A stretch of DNA of 53,561 nt from Methyloversatilis discipulorum (GCF_018780585.1 NZ_JADMJL010000007.1:1-53561), one strand, 5' to 3'. Counted from the stretch's first letter, positions 43,966 to 53,381 are shown. The notes: generated by a model not told the origin, from the letters alone. Made by a program: numbers and translations.

Positions 43966-45210
43966 CTACAGGCGGAAACGCCCGGTCAGCTCATTCAGAC
44001 TGCCGGCCAGCGACTGCAGGTGGGTGACCGAACTGGCGAGCGTATTCACGGCCGACTGGTTCTGTCCGGACATGCTGGCAATGTGCTCGACGTTGCCAGC
44101 GATATCGCTGGCGGCGCGGCTCTGCTGTTCCAGCGCCTGGTTGATGGCGCGCACCTCGTCGGCGGCAACCGTTACGGCGCGGTGCGCGACGGTGATGACG
44201 CCGGCGGCCGAATCGCTCGACGACTCGGCGACACCGACGGCGTTGCGCCCCTGCGTCAGCGCATCCGACAGGCCGGCGGCACGCTCCGACAGCGAGCGGG
44301 TGATGGTGTCGATCGCGGCGGCCGAGGTTCCTGATTTCTCGGCCAGCTTGCGCACCTCGTCGGCCACCACGGCGAAGCCACGACCCTGTTCGCCAGCGCG
44401 TGCCGCCTCGATCGCTGCGTTCAGCGCGAGCAGATTGGTCTGGTCGGCGATCTCGCGCACTTCGCGCGTCATTTCGGTGATCTGGCGGGCGTTCTCGACA
44501 AAGGCGTCGGCAGCGCCCGACACCTCGTTCATCACGCTTGCGGTGCGGCCGATCGAGCCGCGCAGTTCGGTCAGATGGGTCTGCGCCCGGGTCGACTGAT
44601 CGAGCGACTCGTCGGCCTGCCGTGCCGCATTGCCGGCGTTGTCCGCCACCATTCGGATGGCGGCGGTCACGTCCTCGATCGACGACGCGGTCGAACTGGC
44701 CGCCTGGTTCTGCGCGCTCGACGCGGCGGCAACCCGCTGCGATTCGCTGCCGACCACACCTGACGCCTCGACCAGCGACTGTGCCGACTGCTTGAGCTGC
44801 AGCACCAGCGCGCCCAGATCCCTGCGGATGCGCTCGGCGCTCTGCGCGATCGCGCCCAGTTCGTCGCGTGTCGTGCAGGCGACCGGCTGATGGAAGTCGC
44901 CGCTGGCCAGCCGTTCGAGATCGGACGACAGCGTCTTCGCCGGGCCGATGATGGTGCGCTGCAGTGCCCACAGGAAGAGGCCGAAGGCGACGACGACGAC
45001 GACCGCGAAGGCGGCGCCGGTCAGCATGAGCTTGTTCAGTGTGGCGGCGCGGATCGCCAGCGCCTCGGCGCGCGTGATGTCGCCGGTCAGCGTGTCGATG
45101 GCCGACCACTCGACGCCGAGGCCGACCACTGCGGCGACCAGCAGCGCCGCGGTGCCGCCGCCGCAAATGACCAGAAGCTTGTTGCGGATGCTGCGAGAGA
45201 TGAAGTCCAT
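43966..45210 (-). CDS. Methyl-accepting chemotaxis protein
   Basis: 414 residues. Membrane helices at 10-32 and 62-82 frame only about 30 periplasmic residues, too few for a usual ligand-binding domain. A HAMP-like segment follows (83-135), then the signalling coil with the conserved hairpin ([19 protein letters not shown] near 248, then [15 protein letters not shown]). It may sense through HAMP or membrane state, as in energy-taxis receptors. A sigma-28-like element lies upstream. The second receptor of the window is on the opposite strand. Confidence 0.92.
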   Translation of the reverse strand: MDFISRSIRNKLLVICGGGTAALLVAAVVGLGVEWSAIDTLTGDITRAEALAIRAATLNKLMLTGAAFAVVVVVAFGLFLWALQRTIIGPAKTLSSDLERLASGDFHQPVACTTRDELGAIAQSAERIRRDLGALVLQLKQSAQSLVEASGVVGSESQRVAAASSAQNQAASSTASSIEDVTAAIRMVADNAGNAARQADESLDQSTRAQTHLTELRGSIGRTASVMNEVSGAADAFVENARQITEMTREVREIADQTNLLALNAAIEAARAGEQGRGFAVVADEVRKLAEKSGTSAAAIDTITRSLSERAAGLSDALTQGRNAVGVAESSSDSAAGVITVAHRAVTVAADEVRAINQALEQQSRAASDIAGNVEHIASMSGQNQSAVNTLASSVTHLQSLAGSLNELTGRFRL

Positions 45211-45286
45211 GAGCGTTCCCGGCGGAAAATTGGTGTGCGGATCAACCCCCGGTTTAACGACCTGTTTTGCGCAAACTTGTGTCGAT

Positions 45287-45312
45287 CGGACGGCGTTTCT
45301 GCGGACATTTGA
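45287..45312 (-). promoter_or_regulatory. Possible sigma-28-type promoter for minus-strand chemotaxis receptor
   Basis: On the minus strand TCAAA (45312-45308), a 13-base spacer and GCCGTCCG (45294-45287) resemble the sigma-28 pattern with one base less than the ideal spacing and a weak -10 end. It lies 77 bp upstream of the receptor start codon. Weaker than the promoter at 38616. Confidence 0.3.
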
Positions 45313-45429
45313 CCTAAATCAGTCCGGCGTGCCGTGCCGGCGCCGGCCGTCCGGGCGAACCGGCGGCTGTACATGCGGTCTGTCCCGCGTCGCGGCGCGT
45401 TCCAGTCGCCGCAGTCTGGGGAGTCATTC

Positions 45430-46401
45430 ATGTATTGGCGCATCTTGCTCATGCTGGCCGCCGCCACAGCCACGCCCTTGAGGGCCGAGGACAGGCCGGC
45501 GCAGGCCGGAGATTTCATCGAGGTGTTTCAGGGCCTGTTCGGCGAGCACAGGGGCGAGCGCAAGGGCCACGCCAAGGGTGTCTGTGCGGTCGGCAGCTTC
45601 ACCGGCAGCGCCGAAGCCGCCCGGATGTTCAGTGCGCCGCTGTTCTCGGGTACGCGCTGGCCCGCGCAGATCCGCTTCTCGATGGCCGGCGGCGACCCGG
45701 CGGTCGCCGACAACGCACGTTCGCCACGCGGGCTGGCCGCGCAGTTCGAGCTCGGCGACGGCCGCGTGCACAACATCGCCACGCTGAGCACACCGGTGTT
45801 CGGCGCGGCCACGCCGGAGAGCTTCCTCGGCCTGCTGCGCGCCTCGCTGCCCGGCCCGGACGGCCGGCCCGATCCCGACAGAGTGGCTGCCTACCGTGCG
45901 GCGCATCCGGACACGCTGCCGCAGTTCCGCTGGCTGCAGCAGAACCCGCCTCCGTGGAGCTACGCCAGCGCGCAGTACTTCGGACTGCATACCTTTCATT
46001 TCGCGACGGCAGAGGGCGAGCGCGCGGTGCGCTGGCGCCTTCAGCCGCGCGACGGCGTGCGCGGCCTCACCGATGACGAGCGCGGCGGCGCCCCGCGCGA
46101 CTTCCTCGCCGCCCGGCTGGGCGAGCGGGTGGCTCGCGGTCCGGTCCTGTTCGACTGGATCGTCACGCTCGGTCAACCGGGCGACAGCGAGTCCGACCCC
46201 TCACTTGCCTGGCCGGAGGGACGCACCGAGCTGGTTGCGGGCACGCTGTCGGTTACGGCTGTCGGGGGCGACGCATGCACCGGTCTCAACTTCGACCCGA
46301 ACGTGCTGAGCGAAGGCATTCGTCCCGGCGATGATCCGATCCTGAAAATGCGCTCGCCGGCCTACGCCATCTCCTTCGGCAAGCGTCTCGGCGGGCGCTG
46401 A
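45430..46401 (+). CDS. Periplasmic catalase-related (SrpA-like) heme peroxidase
   Basis: 323 residues. Start after GGGGAG. A signal peptide (MYWRILLMLAAATATPLRA) gives periplasmic location. Catalase-fold residues: H47 in RKGHAKG, then VGSFTG, RFSMAGGDP and NARSPRGLAAQF typical of the family, and the proximal heme ligand candidate Y312 in RSPAYAISFGKR. It is shorter than a true catalase (about 480 residues), as usual for the catalase-family peroxidases. Role: removal of peroxides or organic peroxidation in the periplasm. Confidence 0.9.
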   Translation: MYWRILLMLAAATATPLRAEDRPAQAGDFIEVFQGLFGEHRGERKGHAKGVCAVGSFTGSAEAARMFSAPLFSGTRWPAQIRFSMAGGDPAVADNARSPRGLAAQFELGDGRVHNIATLSTPVFGAATPESFLGLLRASLPGPDGRPDPDRVAAYRAAHPDTLPQFRWLQQNPPPWSYASAQYFGLHTFHFATAEGERAVRWRLQPRDGVRGLTDDERGGAPRDFLAARLGERVARGPVLFDWIVTLGQPGDSESDPSLAWPEGRTELVAGTLSVTAVGGDACTGLNFDPNVLSEGIRPGDDPILKMRSPAYAISFGKRLGGR

Positions 46402-46402
46402 A

Positions 46403-46416
46403 ACGGCAGCTGCCGT
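46403..46416. terminator. Palindrome between convergent genes, possible bidirectional terminator
   Basis: ACGGCAGCTGCCGT is a perfect 14-base palindrome in the 19-base gap between the converging peroxidase and OsmC genes. There is no T-run, so intrinsic termination is uncertain. Confidence 0.3.
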
Positions 46417-46420
46417 ACGT

Positions 46421-46894
46421 TCATTCAGTCGACAGGCGAGGTTCGCAGCGCACCTCGGTCAGCACCGAGTTGGCGATGAAGCACTGTTCGTGCGCCGCGT
46501 GGTGCAGCGCCGTCAGCTCGACAGCCGTCGGTGCGCCCTCTCCGCCGAAGTGCACCGACGGCCGCAGCGTCACCCGCGCGATATACATCCTGCCGTCGGC
46601 GTTGCGCGCAAGTTCGCCCTCGGCCGCATCCTCGTAACGATCCACGACCAGCCGTTTGAGCGCCGCCAGTTGCAGGAAGGTGAGCATGTGGCAGGCCGCC
46701 AGCGCGGCGACGAAAGCCTCTTCCGGATCGACCGCGTCCGCCGCGGAATAAGGCAGCGGCACCACATGCGGCGACGACGAACCGGCCACCTCGATGCCGC
46801 CGTCGAAGCGGATCAGGTGGCGGCGGCTGTAACGCTTGTCGATGAAGGGCTGGTCGTCGCGGGACCAGAGGATTTCGGCGGTGTGAAGTGACAT
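46421..46894 (-). CDS. OsmC-family peroxidase
   Basis: 157 residues. The two redox cysteines of OsmC/Ohr-type thiol peroxidases are at C68 (AALAACHMLTF) and C138 (HEQCFIANS). It is closer to the OsmC-like YhfA branch than to Ohr by the AHEQCFIANS motif. It reduces organic hydroperoxides. Placed tail to tail with the catalase-like peroxidase gene, forming a small oxidative-stress pair. It begins 11 bp after the cold-shock/Excalibur gene on the same strand. Confidence 0.9.
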   Translation of the reverse strand: MSLHTAEILWSRDDQPFIDKRYSRRHLIRFDGGIEVAGSSSPHVVPLPYSAADAVDPEEAFVAALAACHMLTFLQLAALKRLVVDRYEDAAEGELARNADGRMYIARVTLRPSVHFGGEGAPTAVELTALHHAAHEQCFIANSVLTEVRCEPRLSTE

Positions 46895-46905
46895 GGCGGC
46901 GGTAG

Positions 46906-47448
46906 TCAGAAGCCGCAAAACTGTTCTTCGCAGGGAATGCCGTCGCCGTCGCCGTCCATCTTGGGATCAGGACAGTTCTGCAAGAAGTATCGCGCCTCCG
47001 CGCAGGACGTCATCTGGCTGCAGTGCTGACGGCCGTCACAGCGAAAGCTCTCGCTCGAGAGACGAACGGGAGTTGCGTCGACCACCTTCGCATTACGCGA
47101 AGGAAATCGCTGCGCGTACTCGTGGTAGATCACCCAGCCGAAACCGGCGATCAATGCGATCGAAATGAGCGTGCCGAGCAGCCCCGATCCGCTTCGTGTG
47201 GACTGTCGGGCGCTGTCGCGGCGTGTCGCCGCCACACGAACCGGGCGCTCGACCGCCGTTGCCCGCTTGCGTCCGCGTTCGTCGGTCGTGATGTCGAACA
47301 GCAAGGTTTCACCGACAGCCGGTCGTCGTCCATCGCGCGGAAAAGCGGAAACATGCACGAAGACCGGGTCGCCGCCGGAACGCGGTTCGATGAAGCCGAA
47401 GCCCCGGTCGTCCTGCCACTTCGTCAGTTTGCCTTCGATGCGATTCAT
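46906..47448 (-). CDS. Membrane-anchored cold-shock domain protein with C-terminal Excalibur domain
   Basis: 180 residues. Residues 1-68 are a cold-shock domain: R15-GFGFI-20 is the RNP1 motif (Arg in place of Lys) and VFVH (29-32) the RNP2 motif. A basic linker leads to a membrane helix (88-108), and then a Cys-rich part (137-180) with C-x5-C, DGDGDGIPCE, the Excalibur calcium-binding signature. The RNA/DNA-binding domain should stay in the cytoplasm and the Excalibur part face the periplasm. CSD-plus-membrane-helix proteins (DUF1294 fusions) are known in betaproteobacteria, but here the second half is Excalibur. Function unknown. Confidence 0.88.
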   Translation of the reverse strand: MNRIEGKLTKWQDDRGFGFIEPRSGGDPVFVHVSAFPRDGRRPAVGETLLFDITTDERGRKRATAVERPVRVAATRRDSARQSTRSGSGLLGTLISIALIAGFGWVIYHEYAQRFPSRNAKVVDATPVRLSSESFRCDGRQHCSQMTSCAEARYFLQNCPDPKMDGDGDGIPCEEQFCGF

Positions 47449-47568
47449 GGCGGCTCTCGGGAGGGGCGATTGCAGATGAACGCATCATTATGAGCGTGGC
47501 CCACAGCGCCGGGAAGTGGCGTCCTGCCCGCTTGAGCGATATCGGGTCGACAAGACGGCCGCATGATC

Positions 47569-48033
47569 TCACTGCCAGCGGCAGCCGCGCTCGTAGATCA
47601 GCGGCTCGTCCACCAGCACCCCTTCGGCGACCGTGTCGTGCTGCATTGCGTCGATCAGCACCGGACGTCGCGGCGCACCGTCCATCCGTAGCAGGTAGCG
47701 GCCGCTGGCGGCCAGGTCGGCGTGCATCAGGTAGCACTTCAGGTGCTGCGGAAGGAAGGGGAAACCATAGGGCACGTCACTGAGCCACAGCACGCGCTCG
47801 CCGGGATGCAGCACATAGCTGAAGGCGCGGGCGCGGCTGGACACCTGCACGCCCGGCAGCAGCTTCTCGTCGACCGCGCGCAGCAGCACGGGGTGGTCGG
47901 TATCGATGTCCAGGCGCACTGCGCCGGTGTCCGCCAGTTCGGCACCGTCGACCGGCACGATACCGCGGGTCAGTGCGACGCAACCGTGCAGTGCGACGGT
48001 CAGTGTCAGCAGAACGAAGCGGTGGAATCGCAT
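47569..48033 (-). CDS. Hypothetical lipoprotein
   Basis: 154 residues with a signal sequence and lipobox-like LHGC (C18), so a probable lipoprotein. The mature part has beta-rich patterns (VRLDIDTDHPVLLRAV, LHPGERVLWLSDVPYG) but no family I recognise. It lies 12 bp downstream of the DUF1810 gene on the same strand and may share its transcript. Confidence 0.7.
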   Translation of the reverse strand: MRFHRFVLLTLTVALHGCVALTRGIVPVDGAELADTGAVRLDIDTDHPVLLRAVDEKLLPGVQVSSRARAFSYVLHPGERVLWLSDVPYGFPFLPQHLKCYLMHADLAASGRYLLRMDGAPRRPVLIDAMQHDTVAEGVLVDEPLIYERGCRWQ

Positions 48034-48045
48034 CGCCGGGTGTGC

Positions 48046-48486
48046 TCAGCCGCCGCGCTGACCAAGCAGCCCCAGCGTCTGGCCGTCCGGCCGCCCATCG
48101 TAGAAAGCCGCCAGCGCAGCGCGGAAGCAGGGCTGGTCCGGCGCCACCTCGGCGAACAGGGTCAGGCAGGAGCGGAACTTCAGCGCATCGACTTCGCCCA
48201 GGATGTCTTCCGGGCGCCGCCCGGCGTGGGCGAGGAGGGCGTCGACACACTCGACCAGTCGTGCCCCCAGCAGTGGATGCGCGATGTAGGCGACCGCTTC
48301 GCTGCGGTCGGCGATGCCGTATTCGCGTGCCATCGCGCTGCGGCCGAGATCGCGCAGCTGCGGCAGCACGTACCAGATCCAGTGCGTGCGTTTGCGGCCG
48401 TCACGCAGTTCCTGCAGCGCCTGCGCGTAGTCGCGTGCCTGGGCCTGGACGAAACGGTCGAGCGGATCGGTCGGGGCGGAAGGCAT
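48046..48486 (-). CDS. DUF1810-family protein
   Basis: 146 residues. Start at 48486 (MPSAPTDPLDRFVQAQ) gives the usual DUF1810 beginning; DLxRFVxAQ, then ELRDGRKRTHWIWYVLPQL and SMAREYGI are the family's hallmark stretches, with LKFRSCLTLFAEV later. Soluble and helical; the role is not established. Part of a minus-strand group with the lipoprotein gene. The 176-bp gap upstream is divergent with the DUF1800 gene and holds both promoters. Confidence 0.88.
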   Translation of the reverse strand: MPSAPTDPLDRFVQAQARDYAQALQELRDGRKRTHWIWYVLPQLRDLGRSAMAREYGIADRSEAVAYIAHPLLGARLVECVDALLAHAGRRPEDILGEVDALKFRSCLTLFAEVAPDQPCFRAALAAFYDGRPDGQTLGLLGQRGG

Positions 48487-48662
48487 GTCGGCAATATCGC
48501 AGTGCTCGGGACGGACAGCATGACACGACCGGAGGCGGCGGACGACCGCCCGCCGCCGTCCGCGACTCCAGAAAATCCTGAGCCGGCGGGGGGCGAATTG
48601 CACTGGCTGGCCGGTGCCGCGCCGCTCTACGCTGCAGGCCTGATCTTCCCGGATGTGCCCTC

Positions 48663-50483
48663 ATGTTCCGTATCGCCCCTGTTGCGCTGGCATTCGCCGG
48701 CGCGTTGTTCAGTGCGGTCTCGATCGCCGCATCGCCCTGGGCTGGCGACCTGGCCCCGATTGCCGCCGCCGACTGGAACCGCGCCCGCGCCGCGCACCTG
48801 CTCGAACGGGCCGGCTTCGGCGGAACGCCGGAAGACATCGACGCCTTCGCCCGCCTGACCCCGGCCCAGGCGGTGCGTCGCCTCGTGTATTTCGAGGGCG
48901 CGCCGGCCGTGGCACTGCCGCCGTTCGAGCATTCGGGGGTGTTCGAGGCGGGGCTGGACCCGTTTCCCGCCAGCCGTCCGGCCACCACCGACCTCGCGCG
49001 CGACAGCGGCGAGGCGCTTGGCGTAACGGTCAAGGCGGGCGGCAACCGGCGCATGCAGCCGGTGGTGAACAAGTTCTTCTACTGGCTGCGCGCGAGCAAG
49101 CTCGAAACCGACCGCGTCGCCTACTGGTGGGCGAACCGCATGCTCACGTCGCCGCGCCCGCTGCAGGAGAGGATGGCGCTGTTCTGGCACGGTCACTTCG
49201 CCACCAACGAAGACAAGGTGCGCGACTACCGCAAGATGCTGAACCAGCTGGAACTGTTCCAGAACCAGGGCCTGGGCAGTTTCCGCACGCTGATGATCGG
49301 CGTCGCGCAGGACCCGGCCATGCTCTCCTTCCTCGACGCCGCCGTGAACGTGAAGGGCGCGCCGAACGAGAACTTCGCGCGGGAGATCATGGAGCTATTC
49401 ACGATGGGCGTCGGTCACTACAGCGAACACGACATCCGCGAGGCGGCGCGCGCCTTCACCGGCTGGAACTACCAGGGCGTCGCCTTCCACATCGACGCCG
49501 CAAAGCATGACGGCGGGCCGAAGGACGTGCTGGGCCGTCGCGGCAATTACGACGGCGTGCAGGTGATCGACATCATCCTCGACCAGCCGGTCACGCCGCG
49601 CTACCTCGCCAGCAAGCTGTACCGCCACTTCGTGCGCGAGGACATCGACCCGGCGCTGGCCGAGGAACTGGGCCGGCGGCTGAAGGCGGTCGATTACGAC
49701 ATCGCTGCCTTTCTCGAAATGCTGTTCATGTCGCGCGATTTCCATGCGCCCGAATCGGTGGCGACGCGCATCAAGGGGCCGGTCGAACTGGTGGTGTCCA
49801 CCTACCGCAAGCTGGGTCTGACCGAAGTGCCCGGCGTGCCCGACTTCAACGAAACCACCGCCGCACTGGGCCAGCGCCTGATGCATCCGCCGACCGTGGC
49901 CGGCTGGGCCCAGGGTCGCAGCTGGATCACGCCGGGGCTGCTGCTCGAGCGCGGCAATTTCGCGCTCGACGTCGCGCTGCCCGACATCAACTACATCCCG
50001 GGCGATCGCTACCCCGGCGCACAGGCCGGCTACGAAATCCGCAACATCCACGAGCGCGTCCGCAGCGGCCTCGACCTGAGCACCGCCACCAAGCCCGGCG
50101 GCGCGGATGGCGGCGTCGACATGATGGCGACGTCGAGCATGAACGGCGACCGTGACGAGGACTTCAACACGCGTTACGGCAGCTACCGCGGCTGGCAGAT
50201 GGCGGTCGAGCGCGTGAAACCGATTCCGCGCACGGTGGCCCGGCTGGATCTCGCCGGCATGGTGCTGAAGGCCGGCTGTCGCACGCCGGAAGAGGTCGTC
50301 ACCTACATGGAAGGTCGCTTCCTGTCGGTGCCGCTGGACGGCGCCACGCGCAACAAGCTTGCGGCCTTCCTCGAAAAGGAACTGGGTACGCGCGACCTGC
50401 CGGCCGCAGCCAGTTACGCCGAAGATCCGCTGCGCCTGCTGCTGCACGTACTGCTGAGCCGTCCGGAATATCAACTGGGTTGA
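48663..50483 (+). CDS. DUF1800 protein, exported
   Basis: 606 residues with an N-terminal signal peptide (MFRIAPVALAFAGALFSAVS, cleavage near IAA-SP). DUF1800 hallmarks: HLLERAGFGGTPEDI near 38, the VAYWWANRMLTSPRPLQERMALFWHGHFATN region with conserved WHGHF, and ENFAREIMELFTMGVGHYSEHDIREAARAFTGW. Proteins of this family are nearly always encoded beside DUF1501 proteins, as here 64 bp downstream. The function is unknown; an outer-surface or periplasmic role is suggested by the export signals of both. Confidence 0.92.
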   Translation: MFRIAPVALAFAGALFSAVSIAASPWAGDLAPIAAADWNRARAAHLLERAGFGGTPEDIDAFARLTPAQAVRRLVYFEGAPAVALPPFEHSGVFEAGLDPFPASRPATTDLARDSGEALGVTVKAGGNRRMQPVVNKFFYWLRASKLETDRVAYWWANRMLTSPRPLQERMALFWHGHFATNEDKVRDYRKMLNQLELFQNQGLGSFRTLMIGVAQDPAMLSFLDAAVNVKGAPNENFAREIMELFTMGVGHYSEHDIREAARAFTGWNYQGVAFHIDAAKHDGGPKDVLGRRGNYDGVQVIDIILDQPVTPRYLASKLYRHFVREDIDPALAEELGRRLKAVDYDIAAFLEMLFMSRDFHAPESVATRIKGPVELVVSTYRKLGLTEVPGVPDFNETTAALGQRLMHPPTVAGWAQGRSWITPGLLLERGNFALDVALPDINYIPGDRYPGAQAGYEIRNIHERVRSGLDLSTATKPGGADGGVDMMATSSMNGDRDEDFNTRYGSYRGWQMAVERVKPIPRTVARLDLAGMVLKAGCRTPEEVVTYMEGRFLSVPLDGATRNKLAAFLEKELGTRDLPAAASYAEDPLRLLLHVLLSRPEYQLG

Positions 50484-50547
50484 GGCGAGGGCAGGGCGGG
50501 CGCAGGGACTTCCCGGCGTCACCTTGCCGCTACGCTGGAGAAAGCAC

Positions 50548-51744
50548 ATGAACATCGATCAGAAACGCCGCCGCATCCTGAAGGCCTCCGCCGGGCTCAT
50601 GGTCCCTGGCGTGTTCGGCACCATCGCGCGCGCGGCTGCCGCCGCCGAAGCGGAGGACCGCATCCTCGTCGTCTTCGAAATGTCCGGCGGCAACGACGGC
50701 CTGAACACCGTGGTGCCCTACGCCGATGACCGCTACTACCGGCTGCGGCCCAACATCGGCATCCGCCCGGACAAGCTGCGCAAGCTCGACGAACGCTTCG
50801 GCCTGAACCCGGGCATGGCCGGCTTCGAGCGGCTGTGGAAGGACGGCCAGCTGGCCATCGTGCATGGCTGTGGCTACGACAACCCGTCGTTCTCTCACTT
50901 CACGTCGATGGCCTACCTGCACACCGCCGCACCGAACAGCGGCGACGACTACGGCTGGGTCGGCCGGCTGGCCGACACCATGTCGCCCGCGCCGGTGCCG
51001 AACTACCTGCTCAACATCGACGCCACGCAGTCGCTCGCGGTGCGCAGCCGCATCCACACGCCGGTGGTGTTCGACGAGCCGGAGCGTTTCATGCGCAGCG
51101 CGCTGCACCCGACGCGCGCACTGCTCGACGACGTGAGTGTGGCGAGCACGGACAACCCGTCACGCCGTTTTCTCGAACAGGTGGCGGTGAGCGCGCGCGA
51201 ATCGTCGCTGGCGGTGCGCGAGGCGTGGTCGAACTACAAGACCAACCAGGATTACGGCATCGCTCCGCTGGGTCTGCCCAAGGTGGCGGCCTGCATCGCC
51301 GCCGGTCTGCCGACGCGCCTGTATTACGTTGGCTACCGCAACAACGCCTTCGACACCCACGTGCAGCAGGCTGACATGCACCAGCGCCTGCTCACCTACA
51401 CCTCGGACGCGATCAGCGGCTTCCTGCGCGACATGGAACGCCTGGGGCAGGCCGACCGCGTGAGCCTGCTCGTCTTTTCCGAGTTCGGCCGCCGGGTGCC
51501 GGAGAACACCAGCCTGGGCACTGATCACGGCACCGCCAACGTGATGTTCTTCGCCGGCAAACAGGTGAAGGGCGGCCACTACGGCACGCCGTCCGACCTC
51601 GGCGCGCTGGACGCCGGTGACAACCTCGTCCACACGACCGACTTCCGCTCGGTCTACGCCAGCGCTATCGACGGCTGGTTGAAGCTGGGCGCCGCCGACA
51701 CGGTGCTCAAGGGGCGCTTCGCGCCGGTGCCGGCCTTCGGCTGA
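50548..51744 (+). CDS. DUF1501 protein, Tat-exported
   Basis: 398 residues. Start at 50548, after GGAG. The N-terminus RRRILKASAGLMVPG is a twin-arginine signal, so export is folded via Tat. DUF1501 features: LVVFEMSGGNDGLNTVVPY near 47, IVHGCGYDNPSFSHFTSMAYLHTA near 111, FDTHVQQ and VFSEFGRRVPEN followed by GTDHGTANVMF, a pattern shared with the sulfatase/phosphatase-like fold. It forms a two-gene unit with the DUF1800 gene. Confidence 0.92.
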   Translation: MNIDQKRRRILKASAGLMVPGVFGTIARAAAAAEAEDRILVVFEMSGGNDGLNTVVPYADDRYYRLRPNIGIRPDKLRKLDERFGLNPGMAGFERLWKDGQLAIVHGCGYDNPSFSHFTSMAYLHTAAPNSGDDYGWVGRLADTMSPAPVPNYLLNIDATQSLAVRSRIHTPVVFDEPERFMRSALHPTRALLDDVSVASTDNPSRRFLEQVAVSARESSLAVREAWSNYKTNQDYGIAPLGLPKVAACIAAGLPTRLYYVGYRNNAFDTHVQQADMHQRLLTYTSDAISGFLRDMERLGQADRVSLLVFSEFGRRVPENTSLGTDHGTANVMFFAGKQVKGGHYGTPSDLGALDAGDNLVHTTDFRSVYASAIDGWLKLGAADTVLKGRFAPVPAFG

Positions 51745-51763
51745 GCCGGCCCGGTCTTCCGGT

Positions 51764-51779
51764 GCGCTGCTTTCAGCGC
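51764..51779. terminator. Small hairpin between convergent genes
   Basis: GCGCTG-CTTT-CAGCGC, a six-base stem with a four-base loop, overlaps the stop of the PEP-CTERM gene and follows the DUF1501 gene by 19 bases. It could end transcripts from both sides, but has no T-run. Confidence 0.3.
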
Positions 51780-52498
51780 TGCCGGTCGGCCGTGCTTCGC
51801 CGCCGGGTCGCCCACAGGCCGGCCACGCCGGCGCTTGCCAGCAACGCGGCGGTCGACGGTTCCGGCACCTCGTTGGTGGGCCGGAAGTCGAAAGTCGCGG
51901 CAAAGGCGAGGTCCTGCCCGGCCGTGAATCGCCACTGACCGGAGAGCAGCTCGTCGAGATCGCTTTCGGCATCCCAAGGAATGTTGTAAGCGCCGCCGCC
52001 CAGATCCGTATTCGCGGTAGCGAGGCGCAGGCGCGAATCGTCCGGGATGCGCAGTTCGAAGTTGGTGGCGAACAGGAACATCATGTAGGTGCTGCCCGCC
52101 GTCACCTCGGCGTCGATGTCGAAGGTATAGGTGTGGAAGTCCAGGCCTGCCGTCAGTGGCACCGTCACCGGCGCGCTCGAATAGAGCAGCGGGCCGACGA
52201 TGAAGCGCGTGAACGGGTTGTACTGCACCAGATGTGCGGTGAATTCCACCGGGACGGCATTGGTGTTGCTGCCCTTCAGCGCGTCACTGAGCAGGAAGGT
52301 GAAGTCGAGCAGGCGGTTGCTGCCGGTCGGCGCCACCAGGAACTGCCCCCAGCCGGAGAAGCCGGACGAACCGAAGTCGCCGATGCTGCTGCTGCCGTCC
52401 CACGACGACAGCGTGCTCACGACGATGGGCGCAGCCAGCGCCGGCGTGCCGCCCGCGACACCGAGCAGCAATGACGCGATCAGAACGATTCTCTTCAT
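51773..52498 (-). CDS. PEP-CTERM sorting-domain protein
   Basis: 241 residues. Signal peptide (MKRIVLIASLLLGVAGGTPALA). The mature part is beta-rich and Ser/Gly/Thr-rich, typical of exported PEP-CTERM proteins of unknown role. The C-terminus has VPEPSTAALLAS, a helix and ATRRRS, the sorting signal. Start at 52498 is preceded by GGGAGA at suitable spacing. Convergent with the DUF1501 gene. Confidence 0.88.
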   Translation of the reverse strand: MKRIVLIASLLLGVAGGTPALAAPIVVSTLSSWDGSSSIGDFGSSGFSGWGQFLVAPTGSNRLLDFTFLLSDALKGSNTNAVPVEFTAHLVQYNPFTRFIVGPLLYSSAPVTVPLTAGLDFHTYTFDIDAEVTAGSTYMMFLFATNFELRIPDDSRLRLATANTDLGGGAYNIPWDAESDLDELLSGQWRFTAGQDLAFAATFDFRPTNEVPEPSTAALLASAGVAGLWATRRRSTADRQR

Positions 52499-52696
52499 GT
52501 GGTGATCTCCCGGTCAGAACGGTCCGCGACCGGCTGTTGCCCACGGGCGCAGCGCAGTCTGGCCGGAGGCGGCGCCCGCGATCACGCGGACGCGGCTTCC
52601 TGAGTGCGGCGCTCATTCTGTTCGGCTGGCTCGCCTCAACGCAATACGCATATGCGCGTAGTGCGCGCCGGAGGTGGCGGTGAGCTGGCTGGGCGT

Positions 52697-53308
52697 TCAG
52701 CGTGCGTCCGGTTCGCTCCGGTTCGACGTCATGTAGGCAATCAGCGCCATGCGCATCGCCTCTTCGACCGACATGTCGACCTTGGTCACCCAGGCGCGCG
52801 GCACGAACACGGTGTAGCCGCCGATCATGTAGCCCATGGGCAGGTACACCGCGACCTGGTCCTCCAGTTCCGACAATCCGGCCGGCAGTCCGTCCATCGA
52901 CTGTCGCGTCACCAGGCCGACGATGCCCATCTCGTTGCCCGGCATGCGCAGCAGCACCACCTGCTGGGCGGATTCACCGGTGTGCGGCGCGAAGTAGTCG
53001 GCGAAGTTCTTCAGCGACGAATAGATGCTCTTGACCACCGGCAGATTGGTGAAAGGCAGTTCGACCAGCGACAGCAGGCGCCCGGTCTCCGGTCGCGACA
53101 CCAGCATGCCCAGGCCCACGATGAGCACGGCGCTCAGCGCGATCCCCAGGCCGGGCAGATAGAAGTCGCCGGTGATTGGCCGCACCATCATCATCGCCAG
53201 ACTTTCGGTCCAGGTGACGAACAGCACCAGCACATAGACGGTCAGCGCCAGCGGCAGGAAGGTGATCAGGCCGCGGAAGAAGTACTGGTAGAGGCGATGC
53301 TTGTTCAT
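52697..53308 (-). CDS. DUF502-family membrane protein
   Basis: 203 residues from ATG 53308 (MNKHRLYQYFFRGL). Two membrane segments, about 14-36 and 52-72, are followed by a soluble part with PVVKSIYSSLKNFADYF and the VPRAWVTKVDMSVEEAMRMALIAYM stretch, characteristic of the family. These proteins are frequent in proteobacteria; function is not established. The 198-bp region 52499-52696 between this gene and the PEP-CTERM gene holds a short palindrome (CGCATATGCG near 52645) and nothing else I can support. Confidence 0.9.
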   Translation of the reverse strand: MNKHRLYQYFFRGLITFLPLALTVYVLVLFVTWTESLAMMMVRPITGDFYLPGLGIALSAVLIVGLGMLVSRPETGRLLSLVELPFTNLPVVKSIYSSLKNFADYFAPHTGESAQQVVLLRMPGNEMGIVGLVTRQSMDGLPAGLSELEDQVAVYLPMGYMIGGYTVFVPRAWVTKVDMSVEEAMRMALIAYMTSNRSEPDAR

Positions 53309-53381
53309 GGCGGGGCGGTCGGGAAGGAGGCGCCCGGAGCATACCGTGTGCCGCAGGCGCATGTCGGTCCGGCCGCGCCCT

